Assembly: GCA_045656005.1 (NCBI GenBank)
Contig: JAZOQG010000011.1
Location: 1-61,384, forward strand
DNA length: 61,384 bases
Reading direction: 5' to 3'
Source: JAZNQN01 sp045656005
Lineage (GTDB): Bacteria; Bacillota; Clostridia; UMGS1883; UMGS1540
The first letter of the stretch is position 1. The number at the start of each line of letters is the position of its first letter. Positions 41,800 to 50,451 of the stretch are shown here, piece by piece. The notes under the pieces were generated by a model. It was given only the letters and a program-made list of their open reading frames with translations. It was not told the origin of the DNA and did no database searches. Both the position numbers and the translations under genes were made by a program.

Positions 41800-41942
41800 C
41801 CATAACACCTCTGGTTTCTTAAGTATTGTATAACTACTATATTATATCACTGTTTTTTTGCCTTGTAAAGAAAAAACTAAAAAAAGCGGGAAAATGTATT
41901 TTTCAGGCTTTATGGGGAAAAATATCCACGGAGCTGATTTTT

Positions 41943-43496
41943 ATGTTTGAAAAACTTATTAAAAAAATAAATGGATATAATGAAAGACGAAAAGAGGAGG
42001 TTTTTCCGCAGGAGATTGGGGAAAACGTAAAAATAAGTAAAAAACTTTCGGAAAACAATAAGATACTGGAGCCACTTCTCAAAAAGAATAACGATATGGT
42101 AATAAGGCACTTTTGTGCAGGTAACAGAAAAGCCACACTTTATTATGTCGATGGACTTACCTCGCGTGACACTATAAGCGATTTTATTATGCGCGGTCTT
42201 ATGGATGGAAATGAGGATACAAAAAACTTTAAAAACATTGAGGATATTCTTGACTTTGTGCTTGTCTGCGGAGAAGTTTCAAGGGTAAAAACATTAAAAG
42301 AGGCAACAGAAGGCTTTTTAAAAGCAGATCTCACACTTTTTATTGACGGATTTTCAGAGGCGCTTGTAATTAACGCAAAAGGATTTGAAAGACGAAGTAT
42401 ATCAGACCCTCAGACAGACTCCGTTGTAAGAGGACCGAGAGAAGCGTTTGTTGAAAGTATGAGAAGCAACACGGCGCTTCTGCGCAGAAGAATAAGAAGT
42501 ACATCTTTTATAATGGAAAGCATGAAAGCAGGACGAAACACGAAAACGGATATAACACTCGCATACCTTAAAAACGTAGCAGATGAGTCTCTTTTGGAGA
42601 GCATAAGGCAAAGAATTTCAAAAATAGATATAGACGCCATTGTAGATTCAGGCTATATCGAGCAGTTTATTTCCGATAATCCTCTTTCTCCTTTCCCAAC
42701 CATGGGCTTTACTGAAAAACCTGATATTGCCGCGGCAAAAATACTTGAGGGAAGGGTTGCCATAATAGTTGACGGCTCGCCCTTTGTTCTGACTGCACCC
42801 ATGCTTTTTGCAGAAAGTTTTCAGTCACCTGAGGATTATTACACGTCACCCATTTATGGAAGTATAATGCGAATAATAAGATATATCTCGTTCTTTTTGA
42901 GTATATTCGCGCTTCCGATTTATGTTGCAATAACAACATTTCACAGAGAAATACTTCCTCTGCCAACGCTACTCAGTATTGCCGCCGCAGAGGAAGGAAC
43001 ACCTTTTAAAACGAGTACCGAAGCATTTATCATGATTTTAATTTTCGAAATACTTAAAGAGGCTGGTGTCAGAATGCCAAAACCCGTGGGTCAGGCAGTA
43101 AGCATTGTCGGAGCGCTCGTAATAGGTGAAACCGCGGTGTCGGCAGGAATAATAGGTGCGCCAATGGTCATTGCTGTGGCACTGACTGCCCTTACTGCAT
43201 TTGTAGTACCCACTCAGATGAACGCGGTAGTGTTTTTCAGATATTTAATGCTTTTTATGGCAAGTTTTATGGGCGGAGTGGGACTTACCTTAGGAGCCGT
43301 ATTTATAGTAGTTTATCTTTCTAAACTTAAATCTTTCGGAGCGGATTACCTTTCTCCGCTTGCACCTTTTTCACTTGCAGGTATGAAGGATATGTTTGTA
43401 AGAGCACCAATCCGTACGCTTTTGACACGACCGAGGGAAACTTCAAGAAAAAATCCCGTAAGACAGATTTTTTACAGGAAGGGGAATGAAAAATGA
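41943..43496 (+). CDS. gerA: Spore germination protein, GerA family (A subunit)
   Basis: Start at ATG 41943 (MFEKLIKKINGYNERRK) following GGAGCTGATT; 517 residues. The N-terminal soluble domain (to about 280) is followed by membrane helices near 320-470, with the conserved PFPTMGFTEKPD, EGRVAIIVDGSPFVLTAP and the loop FKTSTEAFIMILIFEILKEAG. Together with GerB and GerC it forms the inner-membrane germinant receptor of dormant spores. It overlaps gerC by 4 bp. Confidence 0.95.
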   Translation: MFEKLIKKINGYNERRKEEVFPQEIGENVKISKKLSENNKILEPLLKKNNDMVIRHFCAGNRKATLYYVDGLTSRDTISDFIMRGLMDGNEDTKNFKNIEDILDFVLVCGEVSRVKTLKEATEGFLKADLTLFIDGFSEALVINAKGFERRSISDPQTDSVVRGPREAFVESMRSNTALLRRRIRSTSFIMESMKAGRNTKTDITLAYLKNVADESLLESIRQRISKIDIDAIVDSGYIEQFISDNPLSPFPTMGFTEKPDIAAAKILEGRVAIIVDGSPFVLTAPMLFAESFQSPEDYYTSPIYGSIMRIIRYISFFLSIFALPIYVAITTFHREILPLPTLLSIAAAEEGTPFKTSTEAFIMILIFEILKEAGVRMPKPVGQAVSIVGALVIGETAVSAGIIGAPMVIAVALTALTAFVVPTQMNAVVFFRYLMLFMASFMGGVGLTLGAVFIVVYLSKLKSFGADYLSPLAPFSLAGMKDMFVRAPIRTLLTRPRETSRKNPVRQIFYRKGNEK

Positions 43497-44545
43497 AAAA
43501 AGTCACTTTGTGTATTATGGTTTTCCTTGTACTTCCTCTTTGCGGATGCTTTGGCGCAGAGGATATAAATGACACGGCAATCGTAATGGGTGTAGGCTTT
43601 GACAGCGGGGAAGGAGAGTATTATAAAAGTATAGTTCAGACAGTAGTTCCCGGGGCACTTTCAGATGGTGGCGGAAAAACCTATTCAAATTTTGAGGGGG
43701 ACGGAAAAAGTATAGGAGAGAGTATTTTAAACTCATCTCTTAAATGCGGAAAATATATGAATATGTCCCACACATCTGCCCTTTTGATAAATGAGAAAAT
43801 AGCAGAAAAAGGGGTCAATGAAATATTTGATTACTTTATGCGTGATAAGGAATTTCACTCAACAATAACAGTTGCAGTTTCGGAAGAAAGCGCAGGAAAA
43901 ATACTTGATTGCGAAAGTAAAATTGAAAAAGTTCCTGCATCTAATATCATAAGCCTCGGCAGAAGGTTTCGTGAAAATCCCGTTGGTGAAGAAATAAACG
44001 TTTTCGATTTTGTTTCAAAAAGTCTTGAGAAAAATTCTGCCATAATGGTGCCGATAGTAAAAAGTGCTGGTGATGATATTTCGGTTTCAGCAAACGCAGT
44101 TTTTAAAGACGGAAAGATGGTCGCGAAAATCAGTAACAATGAGGCAAGAGGCATATTGTGGCTCAAAAACAAAATAGAAAAAGCGGATATTACTGCACAA
44201 ATGGAAGGCGCAACTTTTGACGTGAGAATAGAAAAATCCCGCACTAAACTTACTCTTTCTGAAGATGAAGAAATTTATTTTACCGCGGATATAGATACAG
44301 ATGTTTCAATTAAAAGAGATGATAAGGGTGTTTTGAATGCATGGGGGGAAGAAAAAGTCTTGGCAAAAATAAGTGATACCATTAAAAGTGAGATTTTGAC
44401 ATCACTTCACAAAATGCAGGAAATGGGGCTTGATGTCTATAGCTTTGAGGAAAAAATATCCAGAAAATATCCTGATAAAACAAATAATGAAACTTTTAAA
44501 AATTTAAAGGTTTATGTTAATGTAAACAGCAAATTGAGGGATTAG
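43493..44545 (+). CDS. gerC: Spore germination lipoprotein, Ger(x)C family
   Basis: The 350-residue protein begins with a signal peptide and lipobox LCGC (lipidated Cys about residue 19). It belongs to the GerC fold, with GKYMNMSHTSALLINEKIAEKG and the N-terminal DINDTAIVMGVGFD segment. It is the C subunit of the germinant receptor and would be lipidated by the Lgt encoded at 54083 or a paralogue. Its gene lies between the A and B subunit genes, order A-C-B. Confidence 0.94.
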   Translation: MKKVTLCIMVFLVLPLCGCFGAEDINDTAIVMGVGFDSGEGEYYKSIVQTVVPGALSDGGGKTYSNFEGDGKSIGESILNSSLKCGKYMNMSHTSALLINEKIAEKGVNEIFDYFMRDKEFHSTITVAVSEESAGKILDCESKIEKVPASNIISLGRRFRENPVGEEINVFDFVSKSLEKNSAIMVPIVKSAGDDISVSANAVFKDGKMVAKISNNEARGILWLKNKIEKADITAQMEGATFDVRIEKSRTKLTLSEDEEIYFTADIDTDVSIKRDDKGVLNAWGEEKVLAKISDTIKSEILTSLHKMQEMGLDVYSFEEKISRKYPDKTNNETFKNLKVYVNVNSKLRD

Positions 44546-44548
44546 ATT

Positions 44549-45580
44549 ATGAAAAAAATAAGTTCTTTTGAATATGCAGTAACACTTGCAACTGTTTTTC
44601 TGGGTTCATACATTCTGGCAAACGGATTTATTGCAGAAAACGGGCAAAGCTCTCCGCTTATGTCCATGTTTTTGTGTGCTCTTTTGGTGCCTTGCCTGTT
44701 TCTATATTTAAAAGCATTCCGCTATGCTACACTCTTTGATTTTAAAAATAAAAAAGGCGAAAAAATAATTTTGTGGCTTTATGTACTTTTTTTCGTCTTT
44801 CTTGCAGCATATAACGTAAATACTATGGCATCTTTTATAAAAACTTATATACTTCCCCAGACACCAAAATATCTTTTTGTACTTCTTTTTACTTTGCTTT
44901 GTGCCTTCATGGCAAGCGGAGAAGGAAAGGGAGTTTTAAAACTTGCGGCAGTTTTCTTTCTTATTGGTGCAGTAAGCGAAATTGTAAGCACATTTATGCT
45001 TCGTGAAAAGTTTATGTGGGATACGGTGTTAACCTTCAGGGAAGGCAACAACCTTTCCGCATGGAGAAATGTTTTGTCAGGTACCTTGATGCTTTCGGGA
45101 GAAATCGTAGCCGTAAATGCATTTGTTTCTTTTAATGAAAAGAAACGAAAAAAAGCCTTGTGGCTAGGATGTGCTGTAGGAGCATTTTTTGTGCTTTTGC
45201 TCATTTTCAGAAGCGTTGCCGCTTTGGGAAACACAAGCAAAATTTTCACGTGGCCAACCTTTGAAGCACTTAGAATGGTCGATTCAAGAAATAACCTTTC
45301 CAGAATAGAAACAACATCTGCGTTTGTAATTTTAAGCATAGTAATTTTTAAAGTCGGTTTGTTTTTTGCTTCTGCTGCAGAAGGAATTAAAAAACTTTGC
45401 CCAAACGTTAAGAATACACTATTCCTTTTCGCAATTTCGGTGCTGGTGTTTTCTCTTGGCTGTCCCGATTTTCTTTCGGGAGAGGCACTTCTTTCGTCTA
45501 CCATGAAATGGGGTGCGCTTGTCACGCTGCCGTTTGTCCTGATTTTTCCCATTTATTTTTGCTTAAAGAAAAGAAAGTGA
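44549..45580 (+). CDS. gerB: Spore germination permease-like protein, GerB family
   Basis: The 343-residue protein has about ten membrane helices and the APC-fold pattern of GerAB subunits, starting SSFEYAVTLATVFLGSYIL, and including TREGNN-like (TFREGNNLSAW) and MVDSRNNLSRIETTSA segments. It binds or transports the germinant and completes the GerA-type receptor encoded by this operon. It starts 3 bp after gerC. No obvious terminator follows it. Confidence 0.9.
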   Translation: MKKISSFEYAVTLATVFLGSYILANGFIAENGQSSPLMSMFLCALLVPCLFLYLKAFRYATLFDFKNKKGEKIILWLYVLFFVFLAAYNVNTMASFIKTYILPQTPKYLFVLLFTLLCAFMASGEGKGVLKLAAVFFLIGAVSEIVSTFMLREKFMWDTVLTFREGNNLSAWRNVLSGTLMLSGEIVAVNAFVSFNEKKRKKALWLGCAVGAFFVLLLIFRSVAALGNTSKIFTWPTFEALRMVDSRNNLSRIETTSAFVILSIVIFKVGLFFASAAEGIKKLCPNVKNTLFLFAISVLVFSLGCPDFLSGEALLSSTMKWGALVTLPFVLIFPIYFCLKKRK

Positions 45581-45619
45581 TTTAGTTTTATTTTTTAATT
45601 CAACTCTTTAAAATTTTAC

Positions 45620-45648
45620 TTGTATTTAAAAAAATAATGTGATATAAT
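45620..45648 (+). promoter_or_regulatory. Promoter of metAA
   Basis: TTGTAT (45620-45625), 17-bp spacer, TATAAT (45643-45648). Confidence 0.75.
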
Positions 45649-45677
45649 TTTTTTACTATGATAAAAGGGGGAGTAGT

Positions 45678-46604
45678 ATGCCCATAAAAATTCAGGATAA
45701 ATTACCTGCGGCAAAGGTACTTCGCAGTGAAAATATATTTGTTATGACAGAGAAAAGGGCACAGGGGCAGGATATCCGTCCCTTAAAGATTGCAATTTTT
45801 AATCTTATGCCTACAAAAATCACAACAGAAACGCAGATAATGCGAGCACTTTCAAATTCGCCGTTGCAGGTTGAAATAGTGCTTTTACATACAGCATCAC
45901 ATACATCGAAAAATACCCCGATTGAACATCTTAAGTCCTTTTATAAAACCTTTGATGATGTTAAAGAAGAAAAGTTTGACGGACTTATTATAACGGGCGC
46001 ACCGGTTGAACTTATGAATTTTGAAGAAGTTGATTATTGGGATGAACTTAAGGCAGTAATGGATTGGAGTAAAACTCATGTAACTTCAACATTTCATATT
46101 TGCTGGGCGGCACAGGCAGGACTTTATTATCATTATGGTGTTCCAAAATACACTTTGTCCGAGAAAATGTTTGGTGTTTTCAAACATAAAGTAAACAGAA
46201 AGAAAAATAAACTTGTCCGTGGCTTTGACGATGTGTTTTATGCACCACACTCAAGGCATACGGAGATAAAAAGCGAGGACATAAAAAAGGTAAGCGACCT
46301 TGAAATCATAGCAACTTCAAAAGAGGCAGGAGTTTATATGGTAGCCTCTAAAAACGGAAAGCATGTTTTCGTTACGGGACACTCGGAATATGATGCAGAA
46401 ACCTTGCACCTTGAGTATGTAAGAGATAAAGGAAAGAGGGACGATGTGCCAATTCCCTGCAATTATTATAAAGAAGATAATCCTTCAAATTCCCCCATTG
46501 TTTCATGGCGGGCACATTCAACACTTCTTTTTACAAACTGGCTTAATTACTGCGTATATCAGATAACGCCATATGATTTAAATGAAATAGGTGCCGAAAA
46601 TTGA
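45678..46604 (+). CDS. metAA: Homoserine O-acetyltransferase (MetA fold)
   Basis: The 308-residue protein has the catalytic Cys in FHICWAAQAGLYYHYGV, the His in PHSRHTEIK and the GHSEYDAETLHLEY region. In the motif after GAP the sequence is GAPVELM; Glu at this place directs the enzyme to acetyl-CoA, whereas Gly (as in Escherichia coli, GAPLGL) directs it to succinyl-CoA. It therefore most likely makes O-acetylhomoserine for methionine synthesis. The stop overlaps the TTG start of the next gene. No S-box or other methionine riboswitch is seen. Confidence 0.93.
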   Translation: MPIKIQDKLPAAKVLRSENIFVMTEKRAQGQDIRPLKIAIFNLMPTKITTETQIMRALSNSPLQVEIVLLHTASHTSKNTPIEHLKSFYKTFDDVKEEKFDGLIITGAPVELMNFEEVDYWDELKAVMDWSKTHVTSTFHICWAAQAGLYYHYGVPKYTLSEKMFGVFKHKVNRKKNKLVRGFDDVFYAPHSRHTEIKSEDIKKVSDLEIIATSKEAGVYMVASKNGKHVFVTGHSEYDAETLHLEYVRDKGKRDDVPIPCNYYKEDNPSNSPIVSWRAHSTLLFTNWLNYCVYQITPYDLNEIGAEN

Positions 46605-47101
46605 GTAAAATAAATCCTGAGAAATTTTATGAAAAAGCTTATGAAATTGTGAGTGCAACACCACTTTTAACAAACTGCGGCAGACTTTGCCAGTGTCTTT
46701 GTTGCAGTGATACTGATGTCGGCGAAGGAATGTATCTTTATCCTTTTGAAGAAATAATGTTTAAAGAAACGTCATTTGCGAAAATTTCCTCCTGTGATTT
46801 TAAGGCAGGCGGAAGAACGGTTTTATTTATGACATGTGAAGGGTTTTGCGAGAGAGATAAAAGACCTCTTGCGTGCAGAATTTTCCCGCTTGTGCCATAC
46901 ATAGGAGTAGACGGAGAGGTACAGGTCATATTTGACCCCAGGGCGGTTGATTTTTGCCCCCTTGAACATAAAAAAATTACAAGGAAATTTAAAAGGCAGG
47001 TAATGGAGGTTACAAATCTGCTTTTAAAAGTTTCGGAAACACGTGACTTTTTAATTGCACAATCAAGATTAATTGACGATTATATGAAAATCGGATTATA
47101 A
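46601..47101 (+). CDS. Cys-rich YkgJ-type putative metal-binding protein
   Basis: The frame starts at TTG 46601, overlapping the metAA stop. The 166-residue protein has ten or more Cys, clustered as CGRLCQCLCC near the N-terminus and CEGFCERDKRPLACRIFP in the middle, with a later DFCPLEH. This layout fits the YkgJ/Fe-S-cluster-type family (CxxCxxxCC and RPxxCRxFP). Members are thought to bind zinc or iron; function is unknown. Coupling to metAA suggests a cellular link that the sequence does not define. Confidence 0.75.
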   Translation: MSKINPEKFYEKAYEIVSATPLLTNCGRLCQCLCCSDTDVGEGMYLYPFEEIMFKETSFAKISSCDFKAGGRTVLFMTCEGFCERDKRPLACRIFPLVPYIGVDGEVQVIFDPRAVDFCPLEHKKITRKFKRQVMEVTNLLLKVSETRDFLIAQSRLIDDYMKIGL

Positions 47102-47118
47102 AAGAGAGGAAGAATAAA

Positions 47119-49410
47119 ATGAAAAAGTATTTGTGTTTTTTACTCAGCATTACCCTTGTTTTTACTATGGCAGTACCCGCATTTTCCGCAGGGATAGAAG
47201 AAAGAGATTTGCTCGATTATATGTTCATTAAAAATGTTATTCCTGACCGATACAGCGTGGTATTAATGTCATTATTGTCGAATGACAGTGATGACGGCAT
47301 TTATACTTTGCGCAGTGCTGATGAGATAGACAGTATTGTTGAAGACGTTGAGTTTTATTTGTATCAGTATGGGGTTACAGCGGAAGAACTCAGACCATAT
47401 GTTACTCACCTTTACGAATTTTTCGTTGAAAAGCCTGACCTTTTTACAGTGTTTTGTGGATTTATGCTTAATGAAGAAAATGTACTCATGCCTATGGCGG
47501 ACCAGGACCGATTTGAACAAGAACTTCCCAACATCAACAGTCTTATCCGCGAAAATTTTTATTGTGAAACATTTTTCTTAAATCTTTTGTCAAGAGTTCA
47601 TGATGAGTATTATTCAGAGAAAAACGACGCAGCATTCATATATTATAATGATGAAATCAGAATGAAAAGCGATGCAATGGACTATGTGGATTTTTTTGAA
47701 AATAATGACAGTATTGTAATATCGTGCGCACAAAATCAGATAGAGAATATGCTCTCTGTTATAAACGGCACCGACTTTGCGGAGAAGAGTGCTTTTGTGG
47801 AGTATATGATTTTGATGGGAATTATGTCACCCAATATGGATGAAGGTTCGGCAGAGGAAGAACCTGTGGTAGATACTGTGTATGATGATATGGCAAAAAG
47901 TTATGCTTTGGGAACAGAGGACATAAAAGCATTTTATACTATAGACAGTATAATTGCAGAATATGTTCCGCTTATAAATGCTCAAAAGACCCAAAGTGCA
48001 AAAAATAAAATTATATATGAAGCAATGTCTAAAGCGGCAACATTGAAAGTAGTTGAAGGGAAAGATACATTAAGTATAACAGACAGTGAGCTTGTGTTTT
48101 TTGCGGCTTTGTCAGCGCAGAGGGTAAGAAATAAGCTTGTAGAAAACAATATAAATGTGTCAAGAATCCAGCCGTTTTCTGTAAAGGTTTTGTTTGAAGA
48201 TGAGGATAACATAAAACTTTCCATTGCAAAAGGCGGTGTAAGTGCGGCAAAAGAGGAATGTGCAGATAAACTTTCTGTTGTAACTCCAAACGGAAGTGTT
48301 GTAGTAAATTTATCAAAAGCTTTGGAAAATGATGCATTTGGAAGCAGTATGATATTTGAAATTCTTTATGGCGATGCAGAAACTGTAATTCCTTCACTTT
48401 CGAAATATGCTCAGGGAAATAAAGTGTATAAGATAAAGGCGGGAAATGGTAATTTAGACTATGATACTGCATACTTTGAAAAAGATGTTACCGACGCCGA
48501 GAACCTGTGGGAAGATAATAAGGTTTATAAGTTGGGTAATGATGGAGAGAGAGAGCTTGTTAATAACTATATTTTAGAAGGCAGTAAGGTGTCTTTTGAG
48601 ATAGGTGACGGACAGTATTTTACCCGAATAGACGGAGAATTGGATAATTTTGAAGAAGCGGTACCGACACCTACTCCCACAGTAACCCCAACTCCTGTAA
48701 CACCGCCATCTGATGGAGATAATACAGGAAGTGAAGGCGGTAACGGGAATAATGATTACGAAGATGAAGAAGGCGGAACACCGGTAACCAAGCCATCTGA
48801 TAAAGAACCGTCAACACCTACACCAACACCCGGTGTATCTGTAACACCTTCGCCTGCTTTGAAAGTGTCCTTCAGCGATGTAACAGATTCTCACTGGGCA
48901 AAAAGCTATATTGAAGAGCTTGCGTCAAAGGGAATTTTAAGCGGTGTTGGAAATAATATGTTTAAACCCGATGATTTTGTAACCCGCGAGCAGTTTGCAA
49001 AAATACTGGCAGAAGCATTTGGTATTGTAAATGATAATGCAGAAAGCGATTTTGCTGATGTGGAAAAAGGAAGCTGGTATGAAAAATATGTAGCGACCGT
49101 ATATGCTAAAGGAATAGCAACCGGTATAGGTGAAAATATGTTCGGTATAGGACAGAATATGACAAGACAGGATATGGCGGTTATGATAGTAAGAGCCGCA
49201 AAAGCTCTTGGAATTAACCTTGCAGAACCATCAACACATTCTTTTAATGATGATGGAAAAATAGCTGATTATGCTAAAGAAGCGGTAAGTATTCTGATAA
49301 GTGCAAATGTAGTTTCCGGGTTTGAGGATAACACTTTCAGACCCACAGAAAACTGTACAAGAGCACAGGTTGCAAAAATTGTAAGCGCCGTGCTGGCAAA
49401 AGGAAAATAA
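47119..49410 (+). CDS. SLH-domain surface protein with Pro/Thr linker
   Basis: The 763-residue protein has a signal peptide (MKKYLCFLLSITLVFTMAVPAFSA), an acidic N-terminal region of about 500 residues with no family I recognise, a Pro/Thr/Ser linker (about 517-580, repeats of TPTP), and three C-terminal SLH modules (FSDVTDSHWAKSYIEELASK; FADVEKGSWYEKYVATV; FNDDGKIADYAKEAV). The linker spans the wall and the SLH triplet anchors the protein to secondary wall polymer. It is followed 3 bp later by rdgB, although the two products have no evident functional link. Confidence 0.9.
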   Translation: MKKYLCFLLSITLVFTMAVPAFSAGIEERDLLDYMFIKNVIPDRYSVVLMSLLSNDSDDGIYTLRSADEIDSIVEDVEFYLYQYGVTAEELRPYVTHLYEFFVEKPDLFTVFCGFMLNEENVLMPMADQDRFEQELPNINSLIRENFYCETFFLNLLSRVHDEYYSEKNDAAFIYYNDEIRMKSDAMDYVDFFENNDSIVISCAQNQIENMLSVINGTDFAEKSAFVEYMILMGIMSPNMDEGSAEEEPVVDTVYDDMAKSYALGTEDIKAFYTIDSIIAEYVPLINAQKTQSAKNKIIYEAMSKAATLKVVEGKDTLSITDSELVFFAALSAQRVRNKLVENNINVSRIQPFSVKVLFEDEDNIKLSIAKGGVSAAKEECADKLSVVTPNGSVVVNLSKALENDAFGSSMIFEILYGDAETVIPSLSKYAQGNKVYKIKAGNGNLDYDTAYFEKDVTDAENLWEDNKVYKLGNDGERELVNNYILEGSKVSFEIGDGQYFTRIDGELDNFEEAVPTPTPTVTPTPVTPPSDGDNTGSEGGNGNNDYEDEEGGTPVTKPSDKEPSTPTPTPGVSVTPSPALKVSFSDVTDSHWAKSYIEELASKGILSGVGNNMFKPDDFVTREQFAKILAEAFGIVNDNAESDFADVEKGSWYEKYVATVYAKGIATGIGENMFGIGQNMTRQDMAVMIVRAAKALGINLAEPSTHSFNDDGKIADYAKEAVSILISANVVSGFEDNTFRPTENCTRAQVAKIVSAVLAKGK

Positions 49411-49413
49411 GAT

Positions 49414-49980
49414 ATGAAATATATTTTGGCAACACAAAACAAAGGAAAAGTAAAAGAGCTTTGCAAAATCCTTTCAGAGGATGAAATAGTTACAATGAGC
49501 GAAGCGGGTTTCGTGGGTGACATCGTTGAAGATGGTAACTCTTTTGAAGAAAATGCTCTTATAAAGGCAAGGGCAGTTTGCGAAAAAATGGGTGTGCCCA
49601 CAATAGCTGATGATTCGGGACTTGAGGTTTATGCCCTTGATATGCGTCCAGGCATATACTCCGCAAGATATGCTGGCGAAGATGCCACAGATGAGGAAAG
49701 AGTTTTGAAAATTCTTTCCGAACTTGAAGGTAAAGAAGACAGACGCGGAAGATTTGTCTGCGCTGCCGCCGCATGTTTTCCTGATGGGAGAGAGATAGTT
49801 TGCAAAGGTATTGTTGAGGGTGTGATGTTGGATAGCCCAAAGGGTAATGGCGGTTTTGGTTACGACCCCATTTTTAAACCCAATGGCTTTGATAAAACTA
49901 TGTCAGAAATGACTGAGGAAGAAAAAAATGCAATAAGTCACAGAAAAATTGCGTTTGAAAAATTAAAGAAAGAAATATAA
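49414..49980 (+). CDS. rdgB: XTP/dITP diphosphatase (RdgB/HAM1)
   Basis: The 188-residue house-cleaning enzyme removes deaminated purine nucleotides. It starts MKYILATQNKGKVKELCKIL, contains SFEENALIKARAVCEKMGVPTIADDSGLEV and ends with GFGYDPIFKP and AISHRKIAFEKL, all canonical. It follows the SLH gene without gap, so it shares its transcript. Confidence 0.96.
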   Translation: MKYILATQNKGKVKELCKILSEDEIVTMSEAGFVGDIVEDGNSFEENALIKARAVCEKMGVPTIADDSGLEVYALDMRPGIYSARYAGEDATDEERVLKILSELEGKEDRRGRFVCAAAACFPDGREIVCKGIVEGVMLDSPKGNGGFGYDPIFKPNGFDKTMSEMTEEEKNAISHRKIAFEKLKKEI

Positions 49981-49984
49981 GTAT

Positions 49985-50007
49985 GGGGAGCAAGAAACTT
50001 GCTCCCC
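49985..50007. terminator. Hairpin between rdgB and the Cys-rich microprotein gene
   Basis: GGGGAGCAAG-AAA-CTTGCTCCCC is a perfect 10-bp stem between convergent genes. U-runs on either side are poor, so termination strength is uncertain. Confidence 0.6.
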
Positions 50008-50017
50008 AGTATGGCTT

Positions 50018-50149
50018 TTAGCAGCGAGCGCCACAACTATTGGAACTATAGCTTCCGCAGCCGCCATCGCAGCAGCTCCAGAGCACTAAAAGGATTAAAA
50101 CTACCCAGAAACAGTCATTTTTAACTATGTTACAAATATTACAACACAT
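50018..50149 (-). CDS. Cys-rich membrane microprotein A
   Basis: A 43-residue frame starts MCCNICNIVKNDCFWVVLI, with GGAGGG 8-9 bp ahead. A single hydrophobic segment (FWVVLILLVLW) is flanked by Cys-rich tails (SCCDGGCG and CGARC). It resembles the short proteins often labelled chorion class high-cysteine HCB in Clostridia and, in layout, YjcZ-like sporulation microproteins. The related gene at 50170 lies just upstream on the same strand. Such proteins are often spore-coat or sporulation products; that is inference here. Paired structure and good ribosome sites support both genes. Confidence 0.65.
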   Translation of the reverse strand: MCCNICNIVKNDCFWVVLILLVLWSCCDGGCGSYSSNSCGARC

Positions 50150-50169
50150 AAAATTACCCTCCTATCAAA

Positions 50170-50316
50170 TCAGCATCCGCAGTCGCAGTTGTTATCATTG
50201 TGGCAGCCGCATCCGCAACTGTTGTTGTTAGCTGAACCGTTGCAGGAACAGCAGAACAATACGATAAGGATAATAATCCAGAGGAAGTCGTTTCCTTCAC
50301 AATTAAAAAGTCTCAT
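50170..50316 (-). CDS. Cys-rich membrane microprotein B
   Basis: A 48-residue frame starts MRLFNCEGNDFLWIIILIV with GGAG ahead. The hydrophobic segment FLWIIILIVLF precedes a Cys/Gly/Asn tail (CCSCNG, CGCGCH, CDCGC). It shares the N-D-x-(F/L)-W-(I/V)-(I/V) plus Cys-tail layout with microprotein A just downstream, so the two are likely an ancient tandem duplication. The tail could bind metal or cross-link. The region between 50317 and 50451 holds an inverted repeat AAACTGC-ATCG-GCAGTTT (50358-50375) and no other gene. Confidence 0.65.
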   Translation of the reverse strand: MRLFNCEGNDFLWIIILIVLFCCSCNGSANNNSCGCGCHNDNNCDCGC

Positions 50317-50451
50317 ATAAAACTCCATTCCGTCGCATATGGCGACAAATAATTTTTTAAAACTGCATCGGCAGTTTCAATTACATACTATGAATAAGAC
50401 TGTTTTTTTGTTACAAAATAAATATATTAATTTTTTTGGAGGAACCAAAAA

